Part shown: positions 1-12,661 of the stretch, in pieces
How the letters are laid out: each line of letters begins with the position of its first letter
How positions within the stretch are numbered: position 1 is the first letter of the stretch
The notes under the pieces: model-generated
Seen by the model: only the letters and a program-made list of their open reading frames with translations
What the model was told of the DNA's origin: nothing
Database searches by the model: none
Position numbers and translations under genes: made by a program
NCBI RefSeq assembly: GCF_036669915.1
Contig: NC_089314.1
Location: 6,157,667 to 6,221,666, forward strand
Direction: 5' to 3'
DNA from: Pocillopora verrucosa
Lineage: Eukaryota > Cnidaria > Anthozoa > Scleractinia > Pocilloporidae
Length of the DNA stretch: 64,000 nt

Positions 1-1926
1 ATGCACAACTTTCACATGCCACAACAGGATGGAGAGAGCTGGGTGATTAATGTCCATAATTATAGTCACTGACTTGGACAGTAACACAATCAAACCAGTT
101 AAACGTTACCTTACAAAGAATTCGTTTTTTCACCCATTTCGAGTGAACCAGGATTTAACAATTTTTGGGCACAAATGTCATTCAAGTTCTCGTGGAGAGT
201 AGCCTGTTCCAGGCATTCTGTGAGTAAAACCAAGTGCCATGGTGAAACAGGGCAATAGTGAAGTGGCAGCGTGATCAGCAAGGGTGGTTTTAGTCGAGTT
301 GGGTTCTTCACCCAACGTTACCCAATTGGAATCTACATTACAAAACAAGAAAAACAAGAGAGCTTAGTTATAATGCTAAGTTAACTAAAAAATGAGGTTG
401 ACATGGTTCATATGTTGGAAATTTCATGAGATGAGACTTACACTGATGACTAAATGAAGTTCTGTGTCAGTTTCTTTTGGAAAATTTCTATTGCAATGAG
501 TTCACAGTCTGTACCTGGTCTCTTTTGAAAATAAGCATTTAAGCCCAAAGGGCTTTAGAATCTTTTCAGGCTTCTTCAAAGACACCTATGCCACTGACCT
601 CTTGTAACACGTTTGTCTGTTGCTTACATCTAAGAGGACTAAGCTTACAATAAGAACAAATTTTCAGACTAGTGTTTTATTTTTAAATCATTTCCTCAAA
701 CATAAAAAATAACTATTGAATACAGCTGTAGAGAATATAGTGTCCCTTAAATACCATCATATAATTCCAGAGATGTATCACACAAAAACTTAAATCATGT
801 AATTCTCTATTCTTGTGTAATCATACTAGGGACACAAGTCTCTCTATTTTCTACCATAAGACAAAATTTGAGATTGAAAGACAAATTCACATCCATAAAT
901 TGAACATAAATGCACTTGATTCATATAAAATACTTTGATTGTATATCAGTTAAATTTTTCAAATCTTTAGTCCTTACTCTTACATATTCCCTGTCCTGTT
1001 GCACCATTGCTATCTGCATTCAGTACAAATAAGCCTGCTTTCTTTTTACTTTAAACTAGAATGAACCTCCAGTTACAATTTTTTAAGGTCTGGACAAAAT
1101 ACAAATTGTAACATAACTGTAGAATAGGTTGCAAGAATTTGTTTATATAAACATCAGGGGTTCCCTGACTGGTTCCCTAACTAGATAGCTAGTTTTCAGT
1201 CAGCAGGTTACTAGGTCTTCTTATATCAAGATTCTTTCAGTCGTTTTTGTTCTAAAATAAATGAAATCCTATTTTACATGAAGCACATGTAGATATTTCT
1301 TACGGAGAACGACAGAAAAAATTAAAAATTAATTATATTTTAAGACTGATAAACCTGCCTATTCCTTGGTAAACAACTAAATTTTTCCTAAAAGCCATGA
1401 CCTTCCCCCACTACATGTTTTACTGATTGCCCTGCCCATAGAATTTCAAATTTTCCCATTCCCCAGTTTTTAACCTTGCCTCCCCCCCTTGGGTTTCCTT
1501 TCAGGAGAATATGGAGGTATGGTTACTTCGAGAACCACATCATTCCAGTGAGCTGCTCACCAATGTCAAATGGTTAGAGACCCTCTTCCCAGAAAACAAG
1601 ACACATTCACCACCAGGCTCTTTTAGTTTGTTCGCTGAAAACCCACCAACAACTTACTTGTGTGAAAATAAGAGTAATTATCACAATCACCATCCCCACA
1701 AAGATTAGATCGAGCATCTAAGCTCACTTCAGTCAACCTTCAGCCATCATGGCTTCTGGTTTTTTAGAAACTTGACACAGGTGAGACAACAGAGCAATAA
1801 AAAACACAAGGCCTCAAGCTTTGTCTGCCTTTCAGAACTCAGACGGAAAAGTGAGCAATGTTAGTTATTTAACCCTCCTCCTTGGACAGCTTCCCTTTAA
1901 ATAAAATTGTTGAAATTGTGGGTAAA
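1..1926. other. Non-coding, 3' side of the phosphonopyruvate decarboxylase gene
   Basis: AT-rich sequence without a supported gene. The two small open frames (111-311 minus, 1511-1708 plus) show no recognisable domain and no splice context. The part next to 1926 is presumably 3' UTR of the minus-strand gene. Confidence 0.6.
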
Positions 1927-4900
1927 TTAATGATCGATAGCCAAGAAATGCATGAAGTCTTTCTTGTTCTGAATTGGTGTTCTTGTTGGCCGCCCCAGAT
2001 CCTTTCGTCCTCCTTTGTTTGTTCTTATTTCTAGGAGCACTGGGCCTTCAAGAGATCTCATGCGTGTGACAGCTTCAGCTACTTCTTCTGGTTGAGTTGC
2101 TCTCATTACCTAAAATGAAAAGGAAAATTAACAGAGGCTTTTCATGAAGATATGTAGAAAAAGGAGAACTGTGTAGACCAACAGCAGGATATTCTCCACT
2201 TCTGAATAAGACCTTGCTTAGAATTTTGGAGGAGGCATAGGAACCAGCATACTCACTGATCTCCAATGCCTAATAAAAACCCTGACAATGTGATTGATTG
2301 ATGTCCTATGATCCCATCCGAGGTGGGAGTTAAACACTTGACCCCATAAGAAAATTTGTGATACTGTAACCAAGACTCCCTCCTTTATGAAAAACCAGTG
2401 ACCTTTTGAGTTGACACAATGATTATTGCAAAATGAAAGACAGAATGGAGGAATCAACATACCGTTTTATACCCACAAGCCTGGGCAATCTTTAGGAAAT
2501 CAAAGGAGTCACTTAAGCCACTGGTTGGCTGGCCTCCAACAGAGTCATGGCAGCCATTGTTGATCAGGATGTGTTTAAAGTTGGCTACTTCAGATTGTCC
2601 AATGGTAGCCATAGCACCCATGTGCATAAGAACAGCTCCGTCACCATCCAAACAAAAAATCTACAACAAAGGTAACAATGAAAGAGGCTCAAAAGGGTTA
2701 TGTTATCATTAAAATCCTCTTCTAAATGAAAACTTCAACTGTTGCTTTGGTAATGATATACAGATTTCCAATCATTAGTGAATTTAATGCTTAGGGTTGA
2801 AAAGTTACATAACATAAGTGCTAGTTACCTAATATACTTTTACAACCATCCATAATATAGCTTGTGCTTGTAACTAAAAATTAGTTTTGTGACTGCACTG
2901 CTTAGAATTAAATAGCAGTTACATAACAAGATTCACATTGTTACAAAATCTATATAACCTTTTGTATCAGAGCCTCATTAGGGTAATTACTCATTAGGAC
3001 TGTGTAAAGGAATCAGTCTCCAAGAGGAAAATCTTGCACAAACTCGTGTAACTTATAATTGGAAAACACTGCCTTTCTCCTCTTCCCTTTTTCCTTGTTT
3101 GCTCCCCTCAAAAATGGAGGCAACAATATATTGATGTAAACACAATAAGAAAGATGGCAAGTTTTTTAGCTCAGTAAAGAACTAGAGAAAGATGCTTTTC
3201 ATCTTGCCAGGAGTGTGGGACAAAGAAAAAAATATAGCGATGTATTTCTAAATTCATAAAATTTAGTAAGAAAATTTAGTGGTGATGAAATTGTCCTAAG
3301 TAACCTAATAAACAGTCAATTTACTATACCTGTCGTTTTGGTCTAAATTGAGCAATACCAAGAGCAATGGCTGAGGCATGACCCATGGAACCAACTGTCA
3401 AGAAATCCTTTTCGTGACCGTGGCCTTTGGCCACACGGTATTCAAATAGTTCACGTGACAACATTCCAGTTGTGCCTACAACCACATCACGGTCTTGAAG
3501 AGAATCAACAACAGATTTTAAGGCTCCCTCTCTATTCAATGGAAAGCTGTAAGGAGGAAGATTTCAGAGTTAAACCCTTAAGCCCCTGTGAGTAACTTAA
3601 ATCTATCATTTTTTCTTTCAGTATCATCCCTGAATAAAACAAAAGGGACATGATAAAAAAGGAAATGATTTCTAACTTAGAAACCCCTTGATTGTTACAA
3701 AAATAGTATCCACATCAGTACTGTTAGAATTATAGAGAAAACAGTAAAGTTTGCTGTTATTTAATGTTCACTCATCCTTTGAAGACCTGAGCTTAACTCC
3801 TGGATGATTGTATCATGCAGTGATTGATACTTGTACAGTAAATAAAAATTTTATCTTCATTTTGCTCACATTTCAGGTTCTTTTTCCAGTTTGAATGGCA
3901 AGAAGTTCTGTCTTCTCACCAGCAGACAGTATGGTCCTTTTGATGTTTCCATATGCTTTCTAGCCACATACAAGGCCTACACATTTAACAAAAGAGCATG
4001 AAATGATTAGTTGCCTTTAAAGATTTTTACAACAACTTTATGATTAGTTAACATGGCCTGGTCTTCCAATTAAGGGGGGTCCTAAAAGGATTGTTAGTCA
4101 CAGAAAATAATGATGGTGAATATATGAAAATCATATCCATGAACTGCAGATAAAGACGTGAATATGAAAGCAATCTTCATAGTAATCAACACTCCCTGAG
4201 CAGTAGTTTGGGATTTAAACCCATGCAGGCCTGCATGTTTGTTTTCAGGCCCTATTTTCACTACTGCTTAGGTAGTGTTCATTATGGCGAAGATCGCTTT
4301 CATATTCAAGTATTTATCTGCAGTTCACAGATATGATTTTCATATATTCACAATCATTTATTCATCACTTCACAGGTTTCTTTGGAACCAACATAATGAC
4401 CAGCTCCCAGTTAGCTTGTTAGCTCTGTTGGTAGAGCACTGCACCAGTATGGCAAAGGTCATGGGTTCAAATCCTGTACAGGCCTGAATTTTTTTCGGGC
4501 CTTATTTTCAGATCAATATCAGTATCTGGGCAACTGCCCACCTACCCCTCTCCTAAACCAACAATTTGTTATCAATTGACTGTTGTTGGGTTAGGGGAGG
4601 GGTAGGGTGGGCAACTGCCCAGATACTGATATTGATCCTTATTTTCTCTAATGGTCACTTAGTGTTCATTGCTGTGAATATCACTTTTACATTCACGAAT
4701 AGAAAATAATGTTGGCAAGACAACCTGACCAAAAGTCATTACTTGAATATGACAGGTTGTCGAGTGTTTAGACTCTGTCACCAGCAATATTCATTTTCAG
4801 AATATTTCATATGAACGATCACAATTTAAGATACAATACAACTGACATACCACAAGAAAATTGTTTTAGAATGAGGCATAACCAGGAAACAAGTATCTTA

Positions 4901-7900
4901 ACCAATGTGTAGTGAGTAATTGGAATTTACTAGTCAATCTGTAAATTAACCTCAAGCCCACCACCCAGAATTACGATGTTTGCATATAACTCGGTCAAAA
5001 AAATGTTGCCTTCGTTACCTGTTCAGCTCCTTCTTGGTAATCAGGCAATACTTGAAAAGGAATTCCACATGATGCTGCAGATGAAATGGAAAAAAGAGAC
5101 AATCCCAGGAAAATTTAATGGCTTTGCCAAGTAAATGTGACAAATTACAAGCTCAGCTTTTGGGCAACTAGGGGAACTTTGCTATCACAAAAGCCTTGAA
5201 GACATAAAACTCCCTGAATCCTTAGAAAAGAACCTCCAGTCACGTTACCAGTCTAATAGCACAGTGTTAAAAATTTTTGGCAAGTCACAAATAGTGTTGG
5301 GAATCCCTCTGAGAAGACTCTGAGAGTCACAAGGGTGTGCAACAGAAGATAACCATAACAACCTGGTGAGCAGCCACCATCAAGCACCATTACATTTAAG
5401 GATCTCAGTTAAAAAAAAAAAATATATATATATATATATATTCTGCTACTTGCTTGGAAGAAAGAGGAAAATGGGAGTACAGCAGCTTTGACAGGTGGAT
5501 GAGATAAGCAGAAGCAGAAAAATAGCTTGACACCAAACAGAGCACTGTAAAAAGACTTAAGCCAAGAGAGAGCCTTCAACTGACAAGCTTCCATTTATGC
5601 CCACAGCCAACTCTCAGCACTGTCTAATTAGTTTACCTTCACTTTTGTAACATGTAGCCACAATAAAATTCTCACCACAAAAATTTAAATTGTAAATTAC
5701 ACAAAAAGGTGTCTTATTTACCAAGTATTCCAGGTGTGGCCTGCCCCTGTATCATGTGCTGTGGTTCATCTCTCTTTCCAGGCTCTCCTCTCCATCCAAC
5801 TAAGAGTAACATGGGTATGCTGTACACACTTGGCACAGCCAATGACATCAGAGGATTAACAATATTACCCAATCCAGAGTTCTGGTGGATGCAAGAAAAA
5901 TGAAAAAAACAAAAAACTAAAATTAGTTTGAATGCATTTAAGTAAGAAATAATTTGAAAAACATTACACAAAGTGCAACTCTCTCCAAAGACCTTTTCAC
6001 ACACCAAAACATGTAACTTGATAAACTAGCTAATACAAAGAAAATAGAGAAAAAGTTGAAATCAGACAAGTTTGCTGTTTGGAGAAACTGTAAGCAAATC
6101 TAGGTACTGACAAAAGTAACCTTCTCCATTAATATTTATTTTTGCTAGCTAATCAGTCTTGGTAATCCTTCTTAAAATGAAACATTTCTTTTATTTCATA
6201 AAGCAGATGCCTAGTTCTAATCAAATTACAGATGATTCTCACAGCTTGAGACAAAAAAGGAAAGGAAAGAAGAGAAAAACTTAGAGTATTATGAGTCTAT
6301 CATTAGCAATTAAAATGTAACTTCTCCTTACAATAACCATACATTGTACAGCAGACTAGATATAAGAATACTTCAAGTTATCAGGTAGTTGTTATCTTGA
6401 TCTAACACCACATTTTTACCACTTATTTATAAAGAAATGTGTAGCAGCTAGAGGGGATACTTGATAATCAGATCTTAGGAATTGAAAGGTTAACCCTTTA
6501 ACTCCCACAAGTGATTAACATGTAACTTCTCCCTGTAACATCCACAGATTATCCAGCCAACATGTAATGAGAATACTGAAACTTATCAGGTAGAAGTTAG
6601 TAGTTTTGATCTAACACCAAATTCTCATGACTTATTTACAAGGAAATATGTAGCATCTAGAGGGGAGAATTAACAATCAGATCTTGGGAGTTAAAGGGTT
6701 AAAACAATAAAATGAGTAACTAAACCCTAGAACATACATTATCTAGAAACTACTCCTTACAATATCATAACATTATCCAAAGAGAGGGTAACGAGATAGA
6801 TCAACTTAAAATTTAGAGGGTATAATGTTGAATTACTATCAAATTCCTTTTTACTAATATTAACTTAAGGGAAACTTAAATCAATTAGAAGGAGGAATAA
6901 ATGAGGAGATCACAAGATTTGGATAAATGAAATCTAACCAAATTAATTCACTTACCTGGAGATACACAACTCCAGCTCTCCCTGTGGCCATATGATATCC
7001 AGCAGCAAGAGCAATAGCTTGTCCTTCATTGGCTGTTATAACATGTCGTGACTTAGGCGTCACTGATGTTACATATGCACAAAAATCCTTCAGTAAAGAG
7101 TCTGGAACACCACAAAAATAGTCCATGCCATGGCTACACAAGGCATTGTAGAAGTCTTTGGGGTTTAAAAAGTCTCTTACTAACTCTGTGTATTGACCAA
7201 CTTCTTCATTTCGTTCTTTTTGCTCAGAGACCTAAACAAAGAGCTCATATCACAATCCTGTTTACCACAAACCCTTGAATAATTACCCCAATGAATATTG
7301 AAGCAAGTTCTCTATTAGACAAAATATGAAAAATGTCATCCCTCCAATGAGGTTGACTGACCCTCCTCTCCTCTCTCAAAATTGATTGAAAACTAAAAAT
7401 AATGATCAATATTATATTACAAGCATTTAATATAGGTGATTGATTTTTCTCACTCATTACAGAAGAAATTAATGTTATTTTCCATCAAAAGTAAATAAAG
7501 CCTTGCCACTACTATAAACATCTTTTTAGCTATTTAAGATATTCAAATACCAAAACAAGAACAGATTTCATGACTAAACTGCTAGACAGGACATGGAAAG
7601 ATTTCTCTCTCTGCAACAAGTTCATATCTATAATACCTCTAATTAACCAAATATAACTAAGAATCTTAAAAATGCCCGCTACATGTGTCTGACATTATCT
7701 TTCAATATTCCAGCTATACTGTTAGTTAAATGTACACTTTTCTCCTAAATATGATGTCTCTATCTAACAAAGCTTTGGCTAACATCTCTCTTCTAAAACT
7801 TATGCAGTTCTTATGGACAGTTGTTGAATTCCTATATTTTAATTCATTCTGTAGAAAGCCTTTCTTGACTCGTGGACAAAAGAAATTAAAAGAAGTGCTG

Positions 7901-9580
7901 GGAGGTAATCAATTTGAGAATTTGCATTTGAATTTCAAGCTTATTATCATCAACCATCCTCAAGCTACAGGAGTCCAACACACTTAAATAAATTCACATC
8001 CAATGGCATGCATCTGTAGTGCACTAGAAATTTGTTAAGTGAGCCCCAACAGTTATTGGCAGAAAGTAAAGATTTGTTTGCTTGTTTAAATAGTTTTTCA
8101 CTTATCTTTCAGACAGAGAATATAATCATCATGCTGGCCAGTTTTCCATATGGAAAATATGTTGCATATGGACTACTTTTTAATGGTTGAATAGTGTTAA
8201 ATATCACCACTGCCGATATGAATTTGTTGTCAGTCCAATATAAAATCCACATTCCTCAAAGTATGGAAACAAGATTAATATCAGTGGCTACGTTTATTGA
8301 GCCACATAAAACTTTTGAAGTAAGACATTCATTCAACCGCAAAACCTTTCGAATCATATCAGAACATTACTTGCTGCATAGCGCTTTGATTCATAACACT
8401 GATTTGGAACATTTCGCATAAAAATTGCCCTTCATTTCAAAGTAGTCTCCCTTTGAAGGATTTTCGATCAGAAAGGTTTTAGAAACACAACGTGCTTTAC
8501 AATACTTCATTCATGCGTTTAGCGCTTCGCAAGACACACCAATATGGCTCTGGGTGTACAGTACAGATAAAGTGTTCTTAATCACACTTGTTTTATTACT
8601 AATATATGTTAAGTACGAATTTGAAAACTCTATAAATCAAAAAAGAAATCAAATAAAATCAACAAAAACATATACAAGCAATCAAATAATGTTAAAGCCA
8701 ATTTCCTTTGACTAATGGCTGATAATGTGAGCGTCTCTTGGTCCGAATTCAAGAGGTTATCGAAAAAATGCAACGGAACTTTACGCTAGTGTAGATATAA
8801 ATATGCCGTGACTCCCAATTGTATTCGCGTAACGCGACAGGAGCAGGTTGCAATTTTACAAGAACTGCTAGAGGGAAATCAGGAGATATTTAAATGCCTC
8901 CGTTTATAGAAATTCTTACGGTTTTTAGTTCTATATATATATAACTGAGAGATAAAGACTAACACATGAACATAAAGACAAAAAAATTAAAATTGTCTGA
9001 CGAGAACATTTCAGCTTCATTCATGTCGGCCACAAGGGCGTTTTAAATTACGTATATTGCTTCAATATCGTTTCGGATTGAGGTCAGCTATGCAGAAAAC
9101 GCGTTTATGTTCATCTTCCTTTTCTATGAAAGATATACTAACCGGCGAAAAAGTTTGCAAAATAAACGGGGAAACTTTCTTGACAATCTATATTCATTCA
9201 AGGAAGCTCATCACTAAAACGAAGACAGCGTTACATTTCACTAGGAAGACGTTTGAAACCCACATACCTGGTTCTCCGGATTGACCGCCTGTAAAAAAAA
9301 TTAAAAAACAGCGTAAGATTCAGAAGATAATTTATTGACTTGTGGATAAAATAAAAAAAAAAAAGACTTCGCTTACATCTGTGAATCTGAACGATCCCAG
9401 CGTCAAGCGTCGAACATCAGACAAGGCCTGTTAACGGAAATTGATTTTACACTCTATTTAGTATATTTCAAGAAACGCGTACGAAAATATTTATTTCTTA
9501 TTTCCTTCGCGGGTCCTTACTTGGGGGTTCAAAAGAGATTTACAGCGGCGAAAAAGCGAAGAGAACACAGGATTACTCAT
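1927..9580 (-). CDS. ppd: Phosphonopyruvate decarboxylase (ThDP-dependent)
   Basis: This enzyme class converts phosphonopyruvate to phosphonoacetaldehyde plus CO2, the step that makes phosphonate synthesis irreversible on the way to 2-aminoethylphosphonate. Ten exons join in phase: 9521-9580, 9377-9427, 9268-9288, 6956-7231, 5722-5881, 5019-5074, 3870-3976, 3330-3546, 2463-2660 and 1927-2109, giving 442 residues. Seen directly: the pyrimidine-domain segment [18 protein letters not shown] with the glutamate that activates ThDP; the ThDP/Mg motif, GDG followed about 25 residues later by NN, in exon 2463-2660; and the C-terminal block [11 protein letters not shown], which I recall from bacterial Ppd. 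The first 44 residues (exons 1-3) extend beyond the bacterial length and are Arg/Ser-rich with few acidic residues, so a mitochondrial presequence is possible (inference). Bacterial Ppd is a little shorter, about 380-400 residues. No PEP mutase or AEP transaminase gene is visible nearby. Intron 9267-7232 is about 2 kb. Acetolactate synthase-like relatives are less likely because of the C-terminal block. Confidence 0.9.
4105..4360. repeat. Inverted pair of SINE-like units in an intron
   Basis: Bases about 4112-4183 are nearly the reverse complement of about 4288-4362. Both share the core TATCTGCAGTTCA and ATATGATTTTCATATATTCA, separated by about 100 bases. The pair could fold into a long hairpin in the decarboxylase pre-mRNA. 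I recall this unit as common in coral non-coding DNA, but this is unverified. Confidence 0.7.
4410..4500 (+). repeat. tRNA-derived SINE head
   Basis: TTAGCTCTGTTGGTAGAGCA resembles a tRNA D-arm with box A. GGTCATGGGTTCAAATCC resembles the T-arm with box B. The anticodon stem is poor and the 3' acceptor strand does not pair with the 5' side, so this reads as a SINE promoter rather than a working tRNA. It directly follows the SINE-like unit ending near 4362. Confidence 0.6.
4510..4638. mobile_element. Foldback MITE, copy 1, with 8-bp target duplication
   Basis: The element begins AGATCAATATCAGTATCTGG and ends with its near reverse complement, the arms being about 55 bases each around a short loop. 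It is flanked on both sides by TTATTTTC (4502-4509 and 4639-4646). It lies in an intron of the decarboxylase gene. Eight-base duplications are typical of hAT and P superfamily elements. There is no coding capacity, so it is non-autonomous. Confidence 0.88.
5411..5442. repeat. Poly-A / (AT)n microsatellite
   Basis: A run of A followed by about ten AT dinucleotides inside an intron. Confidence 0.95.
6300..6493. mobile_element. TTAACCCTTTAACTCCC-type MITE, diverged copy
   Basis: The interior matches the neighbouring copy at 6491 (ATGTAACTTCTCC, ATCTAACACCA, GTAGCAGCTAGAGGGG, CAGATCTTAGGAATTGAAAGG), but the left end has decayed. Tandem arrangement with the next copy. Confidence 0.7.
6491..6701. 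mobile_element. TTAACCCTTTAACTCCC-type MITE, intact ends (subtype A)
   Basis: It starts TTAACCCTTTAACTCCCA and ends TGGGAGTTAAAGGGTTAA, perfect terminal inverted repeats of about 17 bases. The 211-base interior has no open frame. This is the clearest copy for defining the family. Confidence 0.88.
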
Positions 9581-11420
9581 TATCGTGATCGTTGATGTCT
9601 CAAAGTGATAGTCTAATGGCAACCCGTAAAATTACGACACGCTCTAATAATTGCGCAAGAGCATAACAGAAGGTTAGAACGAACTGACCAATCACAGGCT
9701 CGTTGCCAGCGCGACGGTTTCCTCGGAAATTTTCTTTTAAAAAGACGGAAACATAACATACAAACAATCCAGGATCAAACGATCCCATAAAGACTCCTCG
9801 GCGAAATCATAATGTGCAGCGTCTACTTTTGTTGTGACTGTTTTATTGTAATATCATAATATTAGTATCATTGAATTTTCAGATGTGATATGCTATCGCG
9901 TAACCCTGCTTGAACAGTTTTGATAGTGGTTACCTGGACAGAAAGTTATTGCCAATAGAACGATGTCGTAATATGAAATTTGAGTAGTACTATAATTTCG
10001 CAAATTTCGACCCCAAATAAAGAAGCATCGATTGAAACACGTAGGCAGGCTGTAATTATGCTCTTGGCGTAAAACCACAGTGAGGTTTCTAAGGAATCTC
10101 TTTGGTTTTCGCTGTTTATACTCACTGAACGTGTAAAGAAGCATGGGACTGAGCCGAAACTTTTTCTTTTTTAATTACTTTTTCTGAGATTGTAGAAATC
10201 AACAACAGTAATTCTAAGTTAGAAGTAAATCGGGGTGCGAAATATTAAAACCAAACAGGAATTGGACGACATACATGCAACAACAAGATTTCAGGAATTC
10301 CTTTTTTTCCGTTCCAGAAGACGAAAGCTTGGAAGCTTTTTGTTCTCCCCTTATTGATACAGCTAATTTCAATAACATTGTTAAAAAAAAGAAGCTTTAT
10401 TCAAGAAGTAAAAACTGAGGAAAAAGGCAAATAAGAATTTATTTGTAGCATAGAAACCTGTCTTCGGGCTGTATGCCTGCCAGCAGAACAATTTCACACA
10501 ACGTTCCATTTTCAAACCTCTTGAGAGTATCAGATGCTGTTTAGAGAATTCAAGCGATTCCTAAAAATTGAAAAAATAAATGATATACCCATGAATTATG
10601 CTTATGCTAATTAGTATTCGAACTTGGCATTTCTATGACAACATCACTGATGTATTTTATAAATATTCCCTTACTGCGCCTCTTCCCACATGAAGTCCCG
10701 TAAACCTGCACACACTGTCCGTCGTGAGATCTACCCGGTTCAAAATTAGCGGCTGTGAAGTTCACAGGCTCACGCCCCTCGTGTTTTTCATGTGCTGATC
10801 ATGATACCAACTGTGTAAACATTATTGTGTTCCTCTTTCATTGTGTCTTTGTTCCGCGAAACTCAGTACAATGACGATACTCCTCTGTTATAAATTTTTC
10901 CTTGAACTTCATGAACACGGGATTATGGCGTGCTTGGAGCGGAAAAAATGACAAATACCTTCCTGATTCAAACCCCTTTTTTTCCAATTAAATTCAAAGT
11001 TCATAATGTGCTATTAATCAGTAGCAAACAAAAATCAGAACGAAAGAAAAAAAGTTCCATATCTTTTTTTAGTTTGTTTAAATTGATACGTTCTTTGACC
11101 TTACCTCTGGTCGTCCAGGTGAAGAATGATACTCTTTCTAATTGTAATTAATAAAACAGTCCGGTTAAAGAGTACTATTTTTAGAGAATGAAAATTCATT
11201 TGTTCAGCCAGCCTCGGACTGGGTTAAAGACATTTCAGACATATTTGACGAGGTCAAGTTGGTAAACGAGGAAACTGTGGCTCACTGAATGAGCAACGCA
11301 ACACTGTCAATTTGATCGTTGTTGGCACTTTGTAAGCTGGAAACCATGGAAATACAAAAATATTTTTGATTTGATCTCCATTAATTTTCAAGTATCAATT
11401 CACTGAAACAAGGGTGGTTC

Positions 11421-11496
11421 TAATCTCGTACCCAGATCCTACCGTTTAACTGGAATGTAGGCTTGGCCGTGGAAGGTCTGGGTACGGGACTAGAGT
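11421..11496. repeat. Inverted repeat with CGTACCCAGA ends
   Basis: The left arm TAATCTCGTACCCAGATCC and the right arm GGTCTGGGTACGGGACTAGAG are imperfect inverted repeats. A related CTCGTACCCAGACCC occurs at about 55426. Probably a small palindromic element. Confidence 0.55.
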
Positions 11497-11829
11497 GCTA
11501 CATACCCCGCGCCTTCCATTGTTCGTCACCTTGCGTGCGTGCTCATGCCAAGCACTAATGAAAATATAATAATATAATTTTTTTGTTACTTACTAACATT
11601 ACAAGTCAGTTAGAAGAATTCAGTTATCCTGCAATATTTCAGGATTGAAAGGATTTTATGAAACTCGACGGAAATAGCTGAGTCATTGAAACACAGCAGT
11701 AATTGCCTGGGATTAGGGTCACTCGTATCTCGATCAGTTCAGTGCGAATGCAAGATTCGTGGCGTAGCCTCTTTCACCACCTGGGCAGATCCTGAGAACA
11801 TAAATTATCGTATTTTTCTCCACTTATCA

Positions 11830-12015
11830 CGGAACTGTTATCTGTTTCCATATTAGGAACTGTGTCACGCACTCTGGTCTTTTGTAAAAACATCTGTAAT
11901 AAGGAAAGATGTTTTTCGTCTTGTCACGAGCGTGGGACAAAGAAAAAATTCTGAGTCCCAATGAGGAATCGAGCCTCAGACCCTCTCTCTTATTTCCATC
12001 TACAAACATCTCTAA
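11830..12015 (-). repeat. SINE-like repeat
   Basis: On the minus strand it contains GAGGCTCGATTCCTCATTGG (box B-like) and CTTTGTCCCACGCTCGTGAC. A diverged relative of the second block is at 3190-3235 and another near 16865. Boundaries are approximate. Confidence 0.45.
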
Positions 12016-12457
12016 TATTACGTTTAGTAAAGGTCCCTGATAGGCGAGGCATAATTAATGTTTGGCGAAGCTGTGATGTTTATGTTGTAACGGTCTAGGA
12101 CTTTTTCCGGTCATATGACGAGTCGTGTCGATTGTTACTGGGGAAGAGGAAGAAGGGAGAATGAAAATATGACTGGACGTGTTCACCGTCTATGATATCG
12201 CTACACCCTTACTTCAGCATAACGTAGGTGAGCAGGGTTGACTTAAAAATAGCCTCAGACTATGCGAATTTTGGTGATTTCACGTTGTTGTTTTGCAGAT
12301 GTACGAAGTTGTAAACGCTCGTGCTGAGCTATTGTTCTGCTCGCCAGATCTTGTGTTTCGTAACCTCCTCGTCACCGTCGTCCTCGCGTGGTTTGCTTAA
12401 GGTCCCTTTTAAGTAAGTACTACAATGTTAATCCTTTAACTCCAAAGATCTGATTGT

Positions 12458-12661
12458 TAACCCTTTACATCCTAATACCAGTATGCATGTTCTCTATCCT
12501 TTGTATCATACATTTGTTAAGATGCTTAAAATGAGAATTTACAATTGAGAGTTTCTTTAGTTGGTGATCATTTCCTTTATTCTTGTGACCACCATGTATG
12601 ATTCAGGGGAGATATTACAAGGAGAAATTAGATGTTAGTCACTTCAAGAGGTAAAAGGGTT
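12458..12661. mobile_element. TTAACCC MITE (subtype B) next to a fragment
   Basis: It starts TTAACCCTTTACATCC and ends AGGTAAAAGGGTT, with the interior marker TAGTTGGTGATCATTTCC. Just left of it (12430-12457) lies an end fragment of another copy, suggesting one element inserted at the end of another. Confidence 0.75.

Noticed and set aside
4418..4490. Possible functional tRNA gene
   Set aside because: Box A and box B are good, but the acceptor strands do not pair and the anticodon arm is poor; it sits next to SINE sequence.
8194..9284. Plus-strand open frames of about 75 residues
   Set aside because: They lie opposite the large intron and first exons of the decarboxylase gene, with no domain or splice support.
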